NCBI RefSeq assembly: GCF_013520865.1
Contig: NZ_JACDXJ010000001.1
Location: forward strand, 682,001-746,000
Source: Microvirga mediterraneensis
Lineage (GTDB): Bacteria; Pseudomonadota; Alphaproteobacteria; Rhizobiales; Beijerinckiaceae
DNA length: 64,000 bases
Reading direction: 5' to 3'
Positions 26,313 to 36,199 of the stretch are shown here, in pieces. Below the pieces are notes generated by a model. It was given only the letters and a program-made list of their open reading frames with translations, did no database searches and had not been told where the DNA came from. Both the position numbers and the translations under genes were made by a program. Numbering within the stretch: position 1 is the first letter of the stretch; each line of letters begins with the position of its first letter.

Positions 26313-26552
26313 ATGGCGATCGGATATGCCGCAGGAAATCTTGGGCTTAGCGCCACCCGCCGCGAACGCAGGAAGGGGCTGCTGCAGCTTCTGCTCAGGG
26401 TTGAAGCTTGGCTCGATGCACGCAGGGACGCCAGGGCTTTGTACGCGATGGATGATCGGGAACTCGCCGATATCGGGTTGTCGCGAACCGATGTAGAGGT
26501 CTTGAATGTGGCCTCCTGGCAGGACCGCCTGCCCGCCCCCTTCAGCCGATGA
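26313..26552 (+). CDS. DUF1127 small protein
   Basis: 79 residues. The C-terminal DUF1127 signature ARALYAMDDRELADIGLSRTDVE lies at about 41-63, after a Arg-rich stretch (SATRRERRKG). Small YjiS-like proteins of this family bind RNA and are linked to sRNA turnover or phosphate/carbon metabolism in agrobacteria. AAGGAGA precedes the ATG. Divergent from the LysR gene, 20 bp upstream of the GST gene, with which it may be co-transcribed. Confidence 0.88.
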   Translation: MAIGYAAGNLGLSATRRERRKGLLQLLLRVEAWLDARRDARALYAMDDRELADIGLSRTDVEVLNVASWQDRLPAPFSR

Positions 26553-26571
26553 TCGCCCGAAAGACACCCCG

Positions 26572-27255
26572 ATGAAGCTCTATTCCGGTCCCGTCAGCCT
26601 CTTCTCCCGCAAGGTCGAGATTGCCCTTCACGAGAAGGGGCTGCCCTTCGAGCAGATCCTGGTGCCGTTCACGCAGACCGGAGGCTACAGCCCCAGGAAC
26701 CCGGACGTGCTGGCCATCAACCCCAAGGGACAGGTCCCGGTCCTCGTTGACGGAGACCTGTCCGTCTACGATTCGACCGTGATCCTCGAATACCTGGACG
26801 AGGCCTATCCCGAGCCAGCCCTCCACCCGAAGACCCCGGAGGACCGCGCCCGGTGCCGGCTCTTCGACGTGTTCGGCGACGAGGTCATGCTGGCCCCCCT
26901 GCGCTCCCTGATGCACCGCACCGAGCCGAAGCCCGACAATATGCAGCGCTGGGACGCACAGGAAGCGAAGGCCCGGGAGGCCGAACCGGTTCTCGCCGGC
27001 CATTTCGCCGAGATCGACCGCGCGCTCCGGGGCAAGGACTATCTCTGCGGCGCCTTCTCGGCCGCCGACATCGCCGTGTTCATGGCGGTCTTCTGGACCC
27101 GCCGCCTGGGCGGTCCGTCCCTGAGGGAACACGAGGCCCTGGCCGCTTGGTACGAAAGGCTTTGCGCGCGCCCGGCTTTTGCCAGGGTCATCGCGGAAAT
27201 CCGCGCGGCGGATGCGGAGCTGTCGGCTCCGGTCGAAGGAGCGTTCCGGGAGTGA
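26572..27255 (+). CDS. Glutathione S-transferase family protein
   Basis: 227 residues. Thioredoxin-fold N-domain (KLYSGPVSLFSRKVEIALHEKGLPFEQ; NPKGQVPVLVDGDLSVYDSTVILEYLDEAYP with the SNAIL/TRAIL-like Ser), then an all-helical C-domain ending ACLDP-like AADIAVFMAV. The catalytic Ser/Tyr is likely Ser near 9-11. Substrate unknown. It converges with the DUF202 gene. Confidence 0.88.
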   Translation: MKLYSGPVSLFSRKVEIALHEKGLPFEQILVPFTQTGGYSPRNPDVLAINPKGQVPVLVDGDLSVYDSTVILEYLDEAYPEPALHPKTPEDRARCRLFDVFGDEVMLAPLRSLMHRTEPKPDNMQRWDAQEAKAREAEPVLAGHFAEIDRALRGKDYLCGAFSAADIAVFMAVFWTRRLGGPSLREHEALAAWYERLCARPAFARVIAEIRAADAELSAPVEGAFRE

Positions 27256-27296
27256 AGCCCCCGGGCGCATCGTGCGTCCCGAAGTCCGCCTTTCCC

Positions 27297-27794
27297 TCAC
27301 ACGCCCGTTCGCCCGAACCAGATGCTGAACAGGGCCGCCAGCGAGACGAGCGCCAGGAAGCCGTTGAAGGCGATGAGCAGGAAGGGCGGAAGGCGCTGCA
27401 CGTCGGGCTGCGGCGGCTGCGATCCGGTGAAGACCTGGCGCCAGACGGCGGCCGCGAAGCAGAAGGCGCTGAACAGGATCAGGATCGAGCCCGTGGACAC
27501 CGTCATCCAGCCCGGCACCACCCCCTCCAGGAGCTTCTTCGCCCCGATGCCGGAGGCGAGCGACGCCAGGCCTGTCCGCACCCAGGCGGCATAGGTACGC
27601 TCGGCCGCGAAAACCGTTCGGTTGGCGGCGAGTTCCGTGCGCCGGTCGGCGCTGTCCTTCATCTGCACGCTGGCCTTGGCGGTCGTTCGGGCCGCCGCCT
27701 GCGTGTGCTCGGCCGCTTCCTGTGTCTGCTCGGCAGCTTCCTGTGCATGCTCGGCGCTGCGCTTGAGCTTTTCGTCGGCTGGCTGTGTCGTCAT
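27297..27794 (-). CDS. DUF202 membrane protein with heptad-like N-terminus
   Basis: 165 residues from the ATG at 27794, which has an excellent GGAGG site (GAAAGGAGGACGG). The C-terminal part has three hydrophobic helices (RTGLASLASGIGAKKLL; ILILFSAFCFAAAVW; FLLIAFNGFLALVSLAALF) preceded by RTVFAAERTYAAWVRT, the DUF202/YidH mark. Before that, residues ~14-45 repeat a seven-residue Ala/Glu/Gln unit four times (AEHAQEA, AEQTQEA, AEHTQAA, ARTTAKA), probably an amphipathic or coiled helix. Confidence 0.85.
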   Translation of the reverse strand: MTTQPADEKLKRSAEHAQEAAEQTQEAAEHTQAAARTTAKASVQMKDSADRRTELAANRTVFAAERTYAAWVRTGLASLASGIGAKKLLEGVVPGWMTVSTGSILILFSAFCFAAAVWRQVFTGSQPPQPDVQRLPPFLLIAFNGFLALVSLAALFSIWFGRTGV

Positions 27795-27877
27795 CCGTCC
27801 TCCTTTCATGTGGAGGCACAACGCTGGCGCTCGTGAAATAGTTGAACAAACGCGCAAATTCGATATGTTAATACATA

Positions 27878-28162
27878 TTGCATCCGCGATATGGTCGAAA
27901 GAAATTGATTGATTGGATTTGGCTTCTGGCGCTCCCCATTGCCGTCATCATGGTCCTGCCGACCTCGACCGCTCGCAGCCGTGTGTCCCGTTACGTGCTC
28001 TATACCGGCAGGTTTCTGACGATCGGCGCTTGGCTGCCGCTGCTATCAGCCGTCATCCTCGGATGGGCCGGCGACAATCCGATCGGGCTGGGGCTCCTGG
28101 CCGTTCTCGGCAGCGGGCTCGGCCTGCTCTTGATCGGCTGCGGCACGTTATTGCGTCAGTAG
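27878..28162 (+). CDS. Small two-helix membrane protein, start uncertain
   Basis: 94 residues from a TTG at 27878, or 85 from a TTG at 27905; neither has a strong ribosome-binding site. Two hydrophobic segments (WIWLLALPIAVIMVLP and LGLLAVLGSGLGLLLIGCG) flank a basic loop (TARSRVSRYVLYTGRF). No family recognised. It lies opposite the DUF202 gene across an AT-rich gap, so a shared promoter region is likely. Confidence 0.5.
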   Translation: MHPRYGRKKLIDWIWLLALPIAVIMVLPTSTARSRVSRYVLYTGRFLTIGAWLPLLSAVILGWAGDNPIGLGLLAVLGSGLGLLLIGCGTLLRQ

Positions 28163-28169
28163 GCATCGG

Positions 28170-28190
28170 TCCGGGTGCGATGCACCCGGA
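28170..28190. other. Hairpin between convergent genes
   Basis: A 9-bp perfect stem (TCCGGGTGC/GCACCCGGA, GAT loop) lies between the small membrane gene and coaA, with no T-run on either strand. It may be a weak bidirectional transcription stop or RNA end. Confidence 0.4.
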
Positions 28191-28214
28191 GGCCTCGTGG
28201 AAGCCGGCTCCCGC

Positions 28215-29192
28215 TCACAAACGTCTCAGCGCCACCGTCTCGATCCGGTGGCTGGGACCCTTCTTCAGGATCAGGCTCGCCCGCTGGCGGGTCGGCACGA
28301 TGTTTTCCTGCAGGTTCACCAGGTTGATGCGGTTCCACAAGCCCTCCGCGATGGCGATGGCGTCCGCTTCCGCGAGCTCCGCATAGCGCCGGAAATAGGA
28401 CAGCGGGTCCCGGAATGCGGTGTGGCGCAGGCGCAGGAACCGGTTCACGTACCAGCGGTGCAGGTCGGCCTCGTCGGCGTCGATATAGACCGAGAAATCG
28501 AAGAAGTCGGACACGAAGGGAATGGCCGTGCCGTCCTTGGGCATGCGCGCCGGCTGAAGCACGTTGAGCCCTTCGACGATGAGGATGTCCGGGCGGTCGA
28601 CATTCGTCTCCTCGCCGGACACCACGTCATAGACCAGATGCGAATAGAGCGGCGCCTTCACGTTGCGCTTGCCGGCCTTGATGTCGGCGAGGAAATGCAG
28701 GAGCTTTCCCGTGTCGTAGCTCTCCGGAAAACCCTTGCGCTCCATGAGGTTGAGCCGGGTCAGCTCGGCATTGGGCAGGAGGAACCCGTCCGTGGTGACG
28801 AGATCGACCTTGGGCGTGTTGGGCCAGCGGGCGAGAAGAGCCTTCAGCACGCGGGCCGTGGTCGACTTGCCGACCGCCACCGAGCCCGCCACGCCGATGA
28901 TGTAGGGCACCTTCTCCTGTTGCTCGGCCAGGAGGAAGCGCTGGGTCGCCTTGAACAAACCTTGCGTCGCCGCGACGTACAGCGACAGGAGACGGGAGAG
29001 CGGCAGGTAGATCGCCGCCACCTCGTCGAGCGAGATCGGATCGTTGAGGGATTGCAGCTGAACCACCTCGTCGGCGGTCAGCGTCATGGGCGCGTCGGCG
29101 CGCAACCGAGCCCATTCGTCGCGCGAGAAGGTGCGATAGGGCGAGAGGCCGTCGTCGTCCTCGGCGGCGGACACCAGGTTGGGCTGGTCCAT
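28215..29192 (-). CDS. coaA: Type I pantothenate kinase
   Basis: First step of coenzyme A synthesis. 325 residues from the ATG at 29192 (AGAGGTGG upstream; an in-frame GTG at 29201 is less likely). The P-loop [12 protein letters not shown] is near 101-112; [26 protein letters not shown] and [11 protein letters not shown] are the classical CoaA motifs. Follows hisE by 21 bp on the same strand, as in other rhizobia. Confidence 0.95.
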   Translation of the reverse strand: MDQPNLVSAAEDDDGLSPYRTFSRDEWARLRADAPMTLTADEVVQLQSLNDPISLDEVAAIYLPLSRLLSLYVAATQGLFKATQRFLLAEQQEKVPYIIGVAGSVAVGKSTTARVLKALLARWPNTPKVDLVTTDGFLLPNAELTRLNLMERKGFPESYDTGKLLHFLADIKAGKRNVKAPLYSHLVYDVVSGEETNVDRPDILIVEGLNVLQPARMPKDGTAIPFVSDFFDFSVYIDADEADLHRWYVNRFLRLRHTAFRDPLSYFRRYAELAEADAIAIAEGLWNRINLVNLQENIVPTRQRASLILKKGPSHRIETVALRRL

Positions 29193-29213
29193 GCGAACCA
29201 CCTCTTTCCAATT

Positions 29214-29534
29214 TTAGGTCTTGCGCGCGGCCTTCTCCGCAAGACCCGATTGCGCCGTGCGGCGCTCCAGTTCGGCCATAACGTCACTTAGAGGAATATC
29301 GGCGCCCTGCAACACGACCAAAAGGTGATACAGGACGTCCGCCGCCTCGGCCGTGAGGTTTTGCCGGTCGCCCTGAACGGCCGCGATGGCGGCTTCCACC
29401 GCCTCCTCGCCCAGCTTCTTGGCCGCCTTGGCGGGCCCGCCGGCAATGAGCTTGGCCGTATAGGATTCGGTCGCCGGCGCGGCGGCGCGCTCGGCCACGG
29501 TTCGGGCGAGATCGTCGAGGGTGAAGGGGGTCAT
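29214..29534 (-). CDS. hisE: Phosphoribosyl-ATP diphosphatase
   Basis: 106 residues, second step of histidine synthesis. MazG-like all-alpha fold with [17 protein letters not shown] and [13 protein letters not shown], giving the EExxE/ExxD metal site. It stands alone (not fused to hisI). Separated from hisF by a methionine aminopeptidase gene. Confidence 0.95.
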   Translation of the reverse strand: MTPFTLDDLARTVAERAAAPATESYTAKLIAGGPAKAAKKLGEEAVEAAIAAVQGDRQNLTAEAADVLYHLLVVLQGADIPLSDVMAELERRTAQSGLAEKAARKT

Positions 29535-29541
29535 GGTTGGA

Positions 29542-30291
29542 CTAGCCCGGTAATGTGACGACGAGAGGACCGTTACGGGTGGCGACGACCGTGTGCTCGT
29601 ATTGTACCGTCAGTGCGCGCGGCTCGCTGAGCAAGGTCCATTCATCATCGCCGTCCGTCGCCCAGTTGGCACCCAGCGACAGGAAGGGCTCCACCGTGAA
29701 GACGAGGCCCTCGTTCATGATCCGGCGCTCGGAGCGGTCCGGCCAGGTGGGAATTTCCCCCGGCTCTTCATGAAGGGAATGGCCGATGCCATGGCTCGCC
29801 AGATTGCGGACCAGGGTATAGCCGTTCTTCTCCGCGAATGTTCCGATGGCCTGGCCGATCCCGGCGATCGGCCTGTCGGCGCCGACCTGGCGCAGGCCGA
29901 CCCACATGGCACGCCGCCCGTCCCGGCAGAGTTTCTTGACGGCGTTCGTCGTCGGCGGAACGGAGAAAGAAGCGCCGGTATCGGCATAGATTCCGTTCTT
30001 TTCCGCCGAGATATCGATGTTGACGAGGTCCCCCGCCTCGATCCGGCGCGATCCGGGAATGCCATGGGCGATCTCTTCGTTCACGCTGATGCAGGTCGCG
30101 CCGGGAAAATCGTAGACGAGTTCCGGGCCGGACCGGGCGCCGGCCTTGTCGAGCAGCCGGCGGCCGATCCTGTCGAGCTCCGCCGTCGTCATGCCCGGCT
30201 CGAGGGAAGCCGCCATGGCCTCAAGGGTGTTGGCGACGATCCTGCCGATCTCCTTGAGCTTATCCAGATCGTCCTCGTTGGAGATCGTCAT
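29542..30291 (-). CDS. map: Type I methionine aminopeptidase
   Basis: 249 residues. Metal ligands visible: Asp in [21 protein letters not shown] (two Asp), His in [16 protein letters not shown], Glu in FTVEPFLS and Glu in VQYEHTVVA, the MetAP set. A possible second aminopeptidase, since the main map gene is usually elsewhere. It sits within the his cluster (hisE 7 bp downstream, hisF 51 bp upstream on the same strand), an unusual placement. Confidence 0.92.
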   Translation of the reverse strand: MTISNEDDLDKLKEIGRIVANTLEAMAASLEPGMTTAELDRIGRRLLDKAGARSGPELVYDFPGATCISVNEEIAHGIPGSRRIEAGDLVNIDISAEKNGIYADTGASFSVPPTTNAVKKLCRDGRRAMWVGLRQVGADRPIAGIGQAIGTFAEKNGYTLVRNLASHGIGHSLHEEPGEIPTWPDRSERRIMNEGLVFTVEPFLSLGANWATDGDDEWTLLSEPRALTVQYEHTVVATRNGPLVVTLPG

Positions 30292-30342
30292 GGGCCAAAT
30301 TCCTTCATGCTGTCTGGAGCTGCGGTGGGCGTCGCAACCGCA

Positions 30343-31146
30343 TCACTGCCGGTTAGCAGGGCTCTGCGCCGGCTCGTCGAGCCGCATCTTCAGACCCTTC
30401 CCGGCCATGTAGCCCTTGGCTTCCGAAATCGTGTGGGTGCCGAAATGGAAGATGGAAGCCGCGAGCACGGCGCTGGCATGACCCTTCTCGACGCCGTCGA
30501 CGAGGTGATCGAGGTTGCCGACGCCTCCCGAGGCGATCACCGGCACCGAGACCGCATCCGCGATGGCGCGCACCAGCGCCAAGTCGTAGCCGCCCTTGGT
30601 GCCGTCCCGGTCCATGGAGGTGACCAGAAGCTCCCCTGCCCCCAGCTCCGCCACCTGACGGGCGAACGCGATGGCATCGATCCCCGTGGCGGTACGGCCG
30701 CCATGGGTGAAGATCTCCCAACGCGGCTCCTCGCCCTCCCCCGACACCTTCTTGGCGTCGATGGCGACGACAATGCATTGGCTGCCGAATTTTTGCGCAG
30801 CCTCGCGCACGAAGTCCGGGTTCTTGACGGCCGCCGTGTTGATCGAGACCTTGTCGGCGCCCGCGAGCAGGAGCTTGCGGATGTCGTCGACCGTGCGCAC
30901 GCCGCCGCCCACGGTGAGCGGCATGAAGCAGGCCTCGGCCGTGCGCCGCACCGCATCGAGCAGGATCCCTCTCGCCTCGTGGCTCGCGGTGATGTCGAGG
31001 AAGCAGAGTTCATCGGCGCCGGCCGCGTCATAGGCCTTGGCGGCTTCCACGGGATCGCCAGCGTCGACGAGGTCGACGAACTGCACGCCCTTCACGACGC
31101 GCCCGTCCTTCACGTCGAGGCAGGGAATGAGACGGACTTTGAGCAT
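30343..31146 (-). CDS. hisF: Imidazole glycerol phosphate synthase, cyclase subunit
   Basis: 267 residues, TIM barrel. Catalytic Asp in [15 protein letters not shown] near 11 and a second Asp in VVAIDAKKV; half-barrel phosphate sites are VGGGVRT and ASGGVGN. Uses ammonia from HisH (32028-32678). A palindromic element (31158-31300) lies directly upstream, ending 12 bp before the ATG. Confidence 0.96.
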   Translation of the reverse strand: MLKVRLIPCLDVKDGRVVKGVQFVDLVDAGDPVEAAKAYDAAGADELCFLDITASHEARGILLDAVRRTAEACFMPLTVGGGVRTVDDIRKLLLAGADKVSINTAAVKNPDFVREAAQKFGSQCIVVAIDAKKVSGEGEEPRWEIFTHGGRTATGIDAIAFARQVAELGAGELLVTSMDRDGTKGGYDLALVRAIADAVSVPVIASGGVGNLDHLVDGVEKGHASAVLAASIFHFGTHTISEAKGYMAGKGLKMRLDEPAQSPANRQ

Positions 31147-31157
31147 GGATCACTCTT

Positions 31158-31300
31158 ACATCACCTTCCCCTTGAGGGGGAAGGTCGGACCGCGAGGTCC
31201 GGGACGGGGTGGATGCGCGGCGCTTGCAGAACGAGGTGTCTCCACCCCACCCCGCCGCTGCTCGCGCAGCGTCGACCCTCCCCCTCAAGGGGAGGATGTA
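31158..31300. repeat. Palindromic element between hisF and hisA, coding the hisA end
   Basis: Terminal inverted repeats TACATC-CCTTCCCCTTGAGGGGGAAGG and its counterpart ending GGGGAGGATGTA enclose ~80 bp. It resembles the rimM element (5931-6037). The outer end encodes the last residues of HisA (VTSSP) and its stop codon, so insertion set the present hisA 3' end. Confidence 0.75.
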
Positions 31301-32040
31301 ACCGGTACTCTTCTCAGCAGCGCCAGCGCTTCCTCCGGATCGATGCGCCCGTCATAGAGGGCCCGGCCGGAGATGGCGCCGTTCAGAACCGCGCAGTCGG
31401 GCTGGGTGAGGCGCTCGATGTCGGCCATGGAGGCGAGGCCGCCCGACGCGATGACCGGGATCGAGACGGCGCGGGCCAGCCCCAGGGTCATGGGGAAGTT
31501 GAGGCCCTTTAGGATGCCGTCGCGGGCGATGTCCGTGTAGATGATGGCGGCCACGCCCGCATCCTCGAATCTCCGGCCGAGTTCCTCCGCCGACAGGGTC
31601 GAGGTCTGCGCCCAGCCCTCCACGGCGACGAGCCCGTCCTTGGCGTCGATGCCGACCGCGATCTTGCCCGGATGGCGGCGCGCGGCCTCCCGCACGAAGG
31701 CCGGATCGCGCACGGCGGCCGTACCGATGATGACGCGGGACACGCCCTTGCCGAGCCAGCCGTCCACGGTCTTCATGTCGCGGATGCCGCCGCCGAGCTG
31801 CACCGGGATCGTGACGCGATTCAGGATGGTCTCGACGGCGGAGGCGTTCATCGGCTTTCCCGCGAAGGCCCCGTCGAGGTCGACCACGTGCAGCCATTCG
31901 AAGCCCTGGGCCTCGAAGGTGGCCGCCTGGTCGGCCGGATCGTCGTTGAACACGGTCGCCTGGTCCATGTCGCCCTGAATGAGGCGGACGCAGCGGCCTT
32001 CCTTCAAATCGATCGCGGGATAAAGAATCACGGGCGCCAC
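31285..32040 (-). CDS. hisA: ProFAR isomerase HisA
   Basis: 251 residues from a GTG at 32040, which lies inside the 3' end of hisH (13-bp overlap). Catalytic Asp in [14 protein letters not shown] and in [15 protein letters not shown] and ASGGLASM bind phosphates. The final residues VTSSP are encoded by the palindromic element described at 31158-31300. Confidence 0.95.
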   Translation of the reverse strand: MAPVILYPAIDLKEGRCVRLIQGDMDQATVFNDDPADQAATFEAQGFEWLHVVDLDGAFAGKPMNASAVETILNRVTIPVQLGGGIRDMKTVDGWLGKGVSRVIIGTAAVRDPAFVREAARRHPGKIAVGIDAKDGLVAVEGWAQTSTLSAEELGRRFEDAGVAAIIYTDIARDGILKGLNFPMTLGLARAVSIPVIASGGLASMADIERLTQPDCAVLNGAISGRALYDGRIDPEEALALLRRVPVTSSP

Positions 32041-32678
32041 CTTAGAAAATTGGCGATGAGCTTGAGGCCGAGCGCCTGGCTCTTCTCGGGATGAAATTGG
32101 GTGCCGACGATATTGTCCCGCCCGACGATGGCCGTCACCGGCCCGCCGTAATCCGTGGTGGCGACCACGTCGTCCGGGTTCGCCGGCGAGAGCGCATAGG
32201 AATGCACGAAATAGGCATGCAGCCCGTCCGGCCCGGTGGGAATGCCCTCCAGAAGCGGGTGCGGCTTCGCCACTTCAAGCGTATTCCAGCCCATATGCGG
32301 GATCTTGAGGGACGGATCGCTCGGCACGATGGGCTTCACGTCGCCATGGATCCAGTCGAGCCCATAGCTCGTCGTATGCTCCAGCCCCCGGGTCGCCATG
32401 AGCTGCATGCCGACGCAGATGCCGAGGAAGGGCCGCTTGTCCTCATGGACGCGTCGCTGCAGCGCCGCCACCATGCCGGGCACGGCATCGAGGCCGCGGC
32501 GGCAATCGGCGAAGGCGCCCACACCCGGCAGCACGATCCGGTCCGCCTGGGCGACGAGGGCCGGGTCGGACGAGACGGCAATGGAGAGATCGAGCTCCGC
32601 CTCGCGCGCCGCCCGCTCGAAAGCCTTGGCAGCGGAGTGCAGGTTGCCGGATCCGTAATCGATGATGACGACGCTCAC
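32028..32678 (-). CDS. hisH: Imidazole glycerol phosphate synthase, glutaminase subunit
   Basis: 216 residues from a GTG at 32678 that overlaps the DUF2628 stop by 4 bp (GTGA). Class I amidotransferase: nucleophile Cys in [10 protein letters not shown], His-Glu in [10 protein letters not shown]-terminal [12 protein letters not shown] is the HisH signature. Supplies ammonia to HisF. Confidence 0.96.
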   Translation of the reverse strand: MSVVIIDYGSGNLHSAAKAFERAAREAELDLSIAVSSDPALVAQADRIVLPGVGAFADCRRGLDAVPGMVAALQRRVHEDKRPFLGICVGMQLMATRGLEHTTSYGLDWIHGDVKPIVPSDPSLKIPHMGWNTLEVAKPHPLLEGIPTGPDGLHAYFVHSYALSPANPDDVVATTDYGGPVTAIVGRDNIVGTQFHPEKSQALGLKLIANFLRWRP

Positions 32679-33166
32679 CGGGGACGCTCCGCATCGGGAA
32701 AGAGGCCGATGACCGGTTCGGGCCGCCGGGCGGTGGACAGGACGGCCGAGACGGTCGCGGGACGGGGCGGAGCGGACGGCCGGGCTTCGAGCCGGCGGGC
32801 GAAGGCCTGGGCCTCCGCGTCGTCCTGGTCCTCCGCCGTGACCGCGTCGACCATGGCCATGCCGTTTCGCGCGAGGGTCCAACGCCGCAGGCTGTTGGCC
32901 TCGAGCCCGATCAGGGCCTGGAGCAGCAGCTGCGCGACGGAGCCCGCGAGCGGATGCACGTCGAGCAGGGTCAGGAGGCCGCCGAAGGCGAAGACGACGA
33001 TCAGCACGCCGATGCCGGCGAGCCAGAGCCGGTGGTAGAAGAACCAAAAAAAGGTGAAGAAGAAGGCGCCCCAGGAGAAGGCATCCTTCACGAGCTCCGA
33101 TTCCTCAAGGGCCGTCGGATCGCCCGGCCGCGCGTCGCGCGGGAGGTGCAGGGTATAGGTGGTCAT
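32675..33166 (-). CDS. DUF2628 membrane protein inside the his cluster
   Basis: 163 residues. Two or three hydrophobic helices ([57 protein letters not shown]), with the DUF2628 signature [10 protein letters not shown] followed by [13 protein letters not shown]. The ~50-residue C-terminus is charged and Pro/Ala-rich. Function unknown; its end is coupled to hisH. Confidence 0.85.
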   Translation of the reverse strand: MTTYTLHLPRDARPGDPTALEESELVKDAFSWGAFFFTFFWFFYHRLWLAGIGVLIVVFAFGGLLTLLDVHPLAGSVAQLLLQALIGLEANSLRRWTLARNGMAMVDAVTAEDQDDAEAQAFARRLEARPSAPPRPATVSAVLSTARRPEPVIGLFPDAERPR

Positions 33167-33239
33167 GGCGACGTTTCCTCAAGTCCCGTCCGGTGAGGTG
33201 ACGCTGGCGTGCCCGCCGGACAAGGGTCTTGGTTAGAAC

Positions 33240-33830
33240 TTAGAGCGTACCCTTGGTGGAGGGAACGCGGCCTTCTTCCCTTGGGTCCAGCGCCACGGCC
33301 TGACGCAAGGCCCGTGCCAACCCCTTGAAGCAGCTCTCGGCGATATGGTGGCTGTTCTCCCCGTAGAGCGTCTCCACGTGGAGCGTCAGCCCGGCATTGA
33401 TGGCGAAGGCCTGGTGGAACTCGCGCACCAACTCGGTGTCGAAAACGCCGATCTTCTCCGTCGGGAACGTGGTCCGGAAGACCAGGAAGGGACGGCCGGA
33501 GATGTCGAGGGCGACACGCGTCAAGGTCTCGTCCATCGGAAGATGGATGTCGGCGTAGCGCGAGATGCCCTTTTTATCGCCAAGCGCCTGCAGGATCGCC
33601 TGACCGAGCGCGATGCCCGTATCCTCGGTCGTATGATGCTGGTCCACATGCAGGTCGCCGGTCACCTTCACGCTCAGGTCGAAGAGACCGTGTCGGGCGA
33701 ACAGTTCGAGCATATGGTCGAGGAAGCCGACCCCCGTGGAGATCTCGGCCTTGCCGGTGCCATCGAGGGCAATCGACACGGCGACATCGGTCTCGGCGGT
33801 GCGACGGCTGACGCTCGCGGAGCGCATCAT
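33240..33830 (-). CDS. hisB: Imidazoleglycerol-phosphate dehydratase
   Basis: 196 residues, mono-functional (no fused phosphatase). Mn-binding His-rich repeats [14 protein letters not shown] and [30 protein letters not shown] is the family motif. Start at 33830 (ATGATG; the second ATG at 33827 also possible) with AAAGGA upstream. Divergent from hslV. Confidence 0.95.
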   Translation of the reverse strand: MMRSASVSRRTAETDVAVSIALDGTGKAEISTGVGFLDHMLELFARHGLFDLSVKVTGDLHVDQHHTTEDTGIALGQAILQALGDKKGISRYADIHLPMDETLTRVALDISGRPFLVFRTTFPTEKIGVFDTELVREFHQAFAINAGLTLHVETLYGENSHHIAESCFKGLARALRQAVALDPREEGRVPSTKGTL

Positions 33831-33919
33831 TAAAATCCTTTGCGGAAGCAGAGACGGGCCTTCTAGCAAGCTGCGGCGAGAAATGCCACCCGCGTTGCTT
33901 TTGGCCGATGAATGATTAA

Positions 33920-33992
33920 GTCAGGCCTCAGGCGCCTGACAAACCCCACCCCTTCCTTCGAGACGGCCCGATGGCCTCCTCAGGATGAGGCC
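33920..33992. repeat. REP-like sequences between hisB and hslV
   Basis: A palindrome (GTCAGGC...GCCTGAC, 33920-33940) is followed at 33954-33992 by a half-element TCCTTCGAGACG...CTCCTCAGGATGAGG related to the repeat at 8327-8434. It lies in the divergent promoter region of hisB and hslVU. Confidence 0.55.
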
Positions 33993-34054
33993 CATGGTGC
34001 GTCCGTCAGGCGCGCATTGCTTACGACGAATTTTCCTCTGCCGGAGCCTCTGCC

Positions 34055-34612
34055 TTGTCCGAAGACGCCACCCCCCGCAGCATGCACGCCACCACGATCC
34101 TCATGGTCCGCAAGGGCGGCCGCGTCGTCATCGGCGGCGACGGGCAGGTCAGTCTCGGCCAGACCATCGTGAAGGGCAACGCGCGCAAGGTCCGCCGCCT
34201 GTCCAAGGGCGGGGTCATCGGCGGCTTTGCCGGATCGACGGCCGATGCCTTCACCCTGTTCGAGCGCCTCGAGGCCAAGCTCGAGCAATATCCGGGCCAG
34301 CTCACCCGCGCCTGCGTCGAGCTCACGAAGGACTGGCGCACGGACCGCTACCTGCGCCGCCTGGAGGCGATGATGCTCGTGGCCGACAAGGAGGTGGGCC
34401 TGCTGCTTTCCGGCGCGGGCGACGTGCTGGAGCCGGAGAACGGCATCATGGCTATCGGATCCGGCGGCAATTATGCCCTGGCCGCCGCGCGGGCCCTGGC
34501 CGATTCCGACATGGATGCGGAGGCCATCGTGCGCCGGTCCTTGGCGATTGCGGCCGAGATCTGCGTCTATACCAATGGCAACATCGTCATCGAGACATTG
34601 GACGTCGCATGA
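34055..34612 (+). CDS. hslV: ATP-dependent protease HslV (ClpQ)
   Basis: Peptidase partner of HslU. 185 residues from a TTG at 34055 (an ATG at 34082 is the alternative). The mature protein should start at the catalytic Thr in [15 protein letters not shown], with [23 protein letters not shown] and [15 protein letters not shown] motifs; [14 protein letters not shown] and [12 protein letters not shown] at the end. hslU follows after 135 bp of repeat sequence. Confidence 0.93.
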   Translation: MSEDATPRSMHATTILMVRKGGRVVIGGDGQVSLGQTIVKGNARKVRRLSKGGVIGGFAGSTADAFTLFERLEAKLEQYPGQLTRACVELTKDWRTDRYLRRLEAMMLVADKEVGLLLSGAGDVLEPENGIMAIGSGGNYALAAARALADSDMDAEAIVRRSLAIAAEICVYTNGNIVIETLDVA

Positions 34613-34620
34613 ATCCCCAC

Positions 34621-34738
34621 GTGTCATCCCCGGCGGCCGCAAAGCGGCGGCAAGGGAATTCAGACACGGAAGCCCTGATTGTGGATCCCCGTCCCCTCCA
34701 GCAGCTGACGCTGCCTTCGGCCGGGGACGACACCGGAA
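34621..34738. repeat. REP-like palindromic element between hslV and hslU
   Basis: GTCATCCCCGGCGGCCGCAAAGCGGCGG at the left and CCTTCGGCCGGGGACGACACC at the right are inverted, with inner hairpins. It fills almost all of the space between hslV and hslU. Confidence 0.5.
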
Positions 34739-34747
34739 GATGAAGTC

Positions 34748-36058
34748 ATGACCACGTTTTCTCCCCGCGAAATCGTTTCCGAACTCGACCGCTACATCGT
34801 CGGCCAGAACGACGCCAAGCGCGCGGTCGCGATTGCCCTGCGCAACCGCTGGCGCCGGCAGCAGTTGGAAGGCCATCTTCGCGAAGAGGTGGCGCCGAAG
34901 AACATCCTGATGATCGGGCCGACCGGTTGCGGCAAGACCGAGATCTCCCGCCGCCTCGCCAAGCTTGCGAACGCACCCTTCCTCAAGGTCGAGGCGACCA
35001 AGTTCACGGAAGTGGGCTATGTGGGCCGCGATGTGGAGCAGATCGTGCGCGATCTCGTGGAGATCGGCATCGGTCTCGTGAAGGAGGAGCGCCGTCGGCA
35101 GGTGCAGGCGAAGGCGCATGTGGCCGCGGAGGAGCGCGTGCTCGACGCGCTCGTCGGCTCGACCGCGAGCGCCGCCACGCGCGATGCGTTCCGGCGCAAG
35201 CTGCGCGCCAACGAGCTCGACGACAAGGAGATTGAGATCGAGCTGCAATCGGGCGGCGGTCAGGGGATGCCGATGTTCGAGATTCCCGGCATGCCCGGAG
35301 CTTCGGTCGGCGCGATCAACCTCTCCGACATGTTCGGCAAGGCCTTCGGCGGACAACGCAAGACGCGGCGCACCACCGTGCGGGAGGCCTACGAGCCGCT
35401 GGTGACGGAAGAGGCCGACAAGATGCTCGACCAGGACGCCATCGTCCAGGAAGCCCTGCGCCAAGTGGAGAACAACGGCATCGTGTTCCTCGACGAGATC
35501 GACAAGATCGCCGGCCGCGAGGGCCGCACGGGCGCCGACGTTTCCCGCGAAGGCGTGCAGCGCGATCTGCTGCCGCTGATCGAAGGCACCACCGTGTCGA
35601 CCAAGCATGGGCCTGTGAAGACCGACCATATCCTCTTCATCGCGTCCGGCGCGTTCCACGTGTCGAAGCCGTCCGACCTGCTGCCCGAACTTCAGGGCCG
35701 CCTGCCGATCCGCGTCGAGCTTTCGCCGCTGACCGTGGAGGATTTCAAGCGCATCCTCACGGAAACGGAGGCGAGCCTCATCAAGCAATCGGTTGCGCTG
35801 ATGCAGACGGAAGGCGTGAGCCTCGTCTTCACGGACGACGCCATCGATGCCTTGGCGCAGGTGGCCGTCGACGTGAACAACTCGGTCGAGAACATCGGCG
35901 CGCGCCGCCTGCAGACGGTGCTGGAGCGCGTGCTCGACGACGTCTCGTTCACCGCGCCCGATCGCTCGGGCGAAACGGTGACCGTCGATGCCGCCTATGT
36001 GCGCGGCGAGGTGGAATCGCTGGCGAAGAACACGGATCTGAGCCGGTTCATTCTATGA
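34748..36058 (+). CDS. hslU: ATP-dependent protease ATPase subunit HslU (ClpY)
   Basis: 436 residues, AAA+ unfoldase. Walker [10 protein letters not shown] near 57-65, pore motif [11 protein letters not shown] near 85, Walker [12 protein letters not shown], sensor [25 protein letters not shown], and the usual C-terminus [13 protein letters not shown]. The I domain (residues ~110-240) includes a Gly/Met-rich stretch ([14 protein letters not shown]). Confidence 0.97.
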   Translation: MTTFSPREIVSELDRYIVGQNDAKRAVAIALRNRWRRQQLEGHLREEVAPKNILMIGPTGCGKTEISRRLAKLANAPFLKVEATKFTEVGYVGRDVEQIVRDLVEIGIGLVKEERRRQVQAKAHVAAEERVLDALVGSTASAATRDAFRRKLRANELDDKEIEIELQSGGGQGMPMFEIPGMPGASVGAINLSDMFGKAFGGQRKTRRTTVREAYEPLVTEEADKMLDQDAIVQEALRQVENNGIVFLDEIDKIAGREGRTGADVSREGVQRDLLPLIEGTTVSTKHGPVKTDHILFIASGAFHVSKPSDLLPELQGRLPIRVELSPLTVEDFKRILTETEASLIKQSVALMQTEGVSLVFTDDAIDALAQVAVDVNNSVENIGARRLQTVLERVLDDVSFTAPDRSGETVTVDAAYVRGEVESLAKNTDLSRFIL

Positions 36059-36127
36059 TCGCACACTCCATGTCATGGCCGGCCTTGTGCCGACCATCCC
36101 GATAAGGTGAAGCGCCGCGTTTCATGC

Positions 36128-36160
36128 AATCGGGATCATCGGGACAAGCCCGGTGATGAC
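36128..36160. repeat. Short REP hairpin (GGACAAGCCCGGTGAT family)
   Basis: CATCGGGACAAGCCCGGTGATG forms an imperfect hairpin; the same core occurs as a perfect one at 47227-47251. Located between hslU and the glycosylase gene. Confidence 0.5.
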
Positions 36161-36199
36161 GACGTGGAACCAGCGTCCCGATTCGCGACTTGCATCGGG

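Noticed and set aside
27834..27860. EcfG promoter for the DUF202 gene (minus strand)
   Set aside because: CGTT at correct spacing but the -35 reads TCAAC instead of GGAAC.
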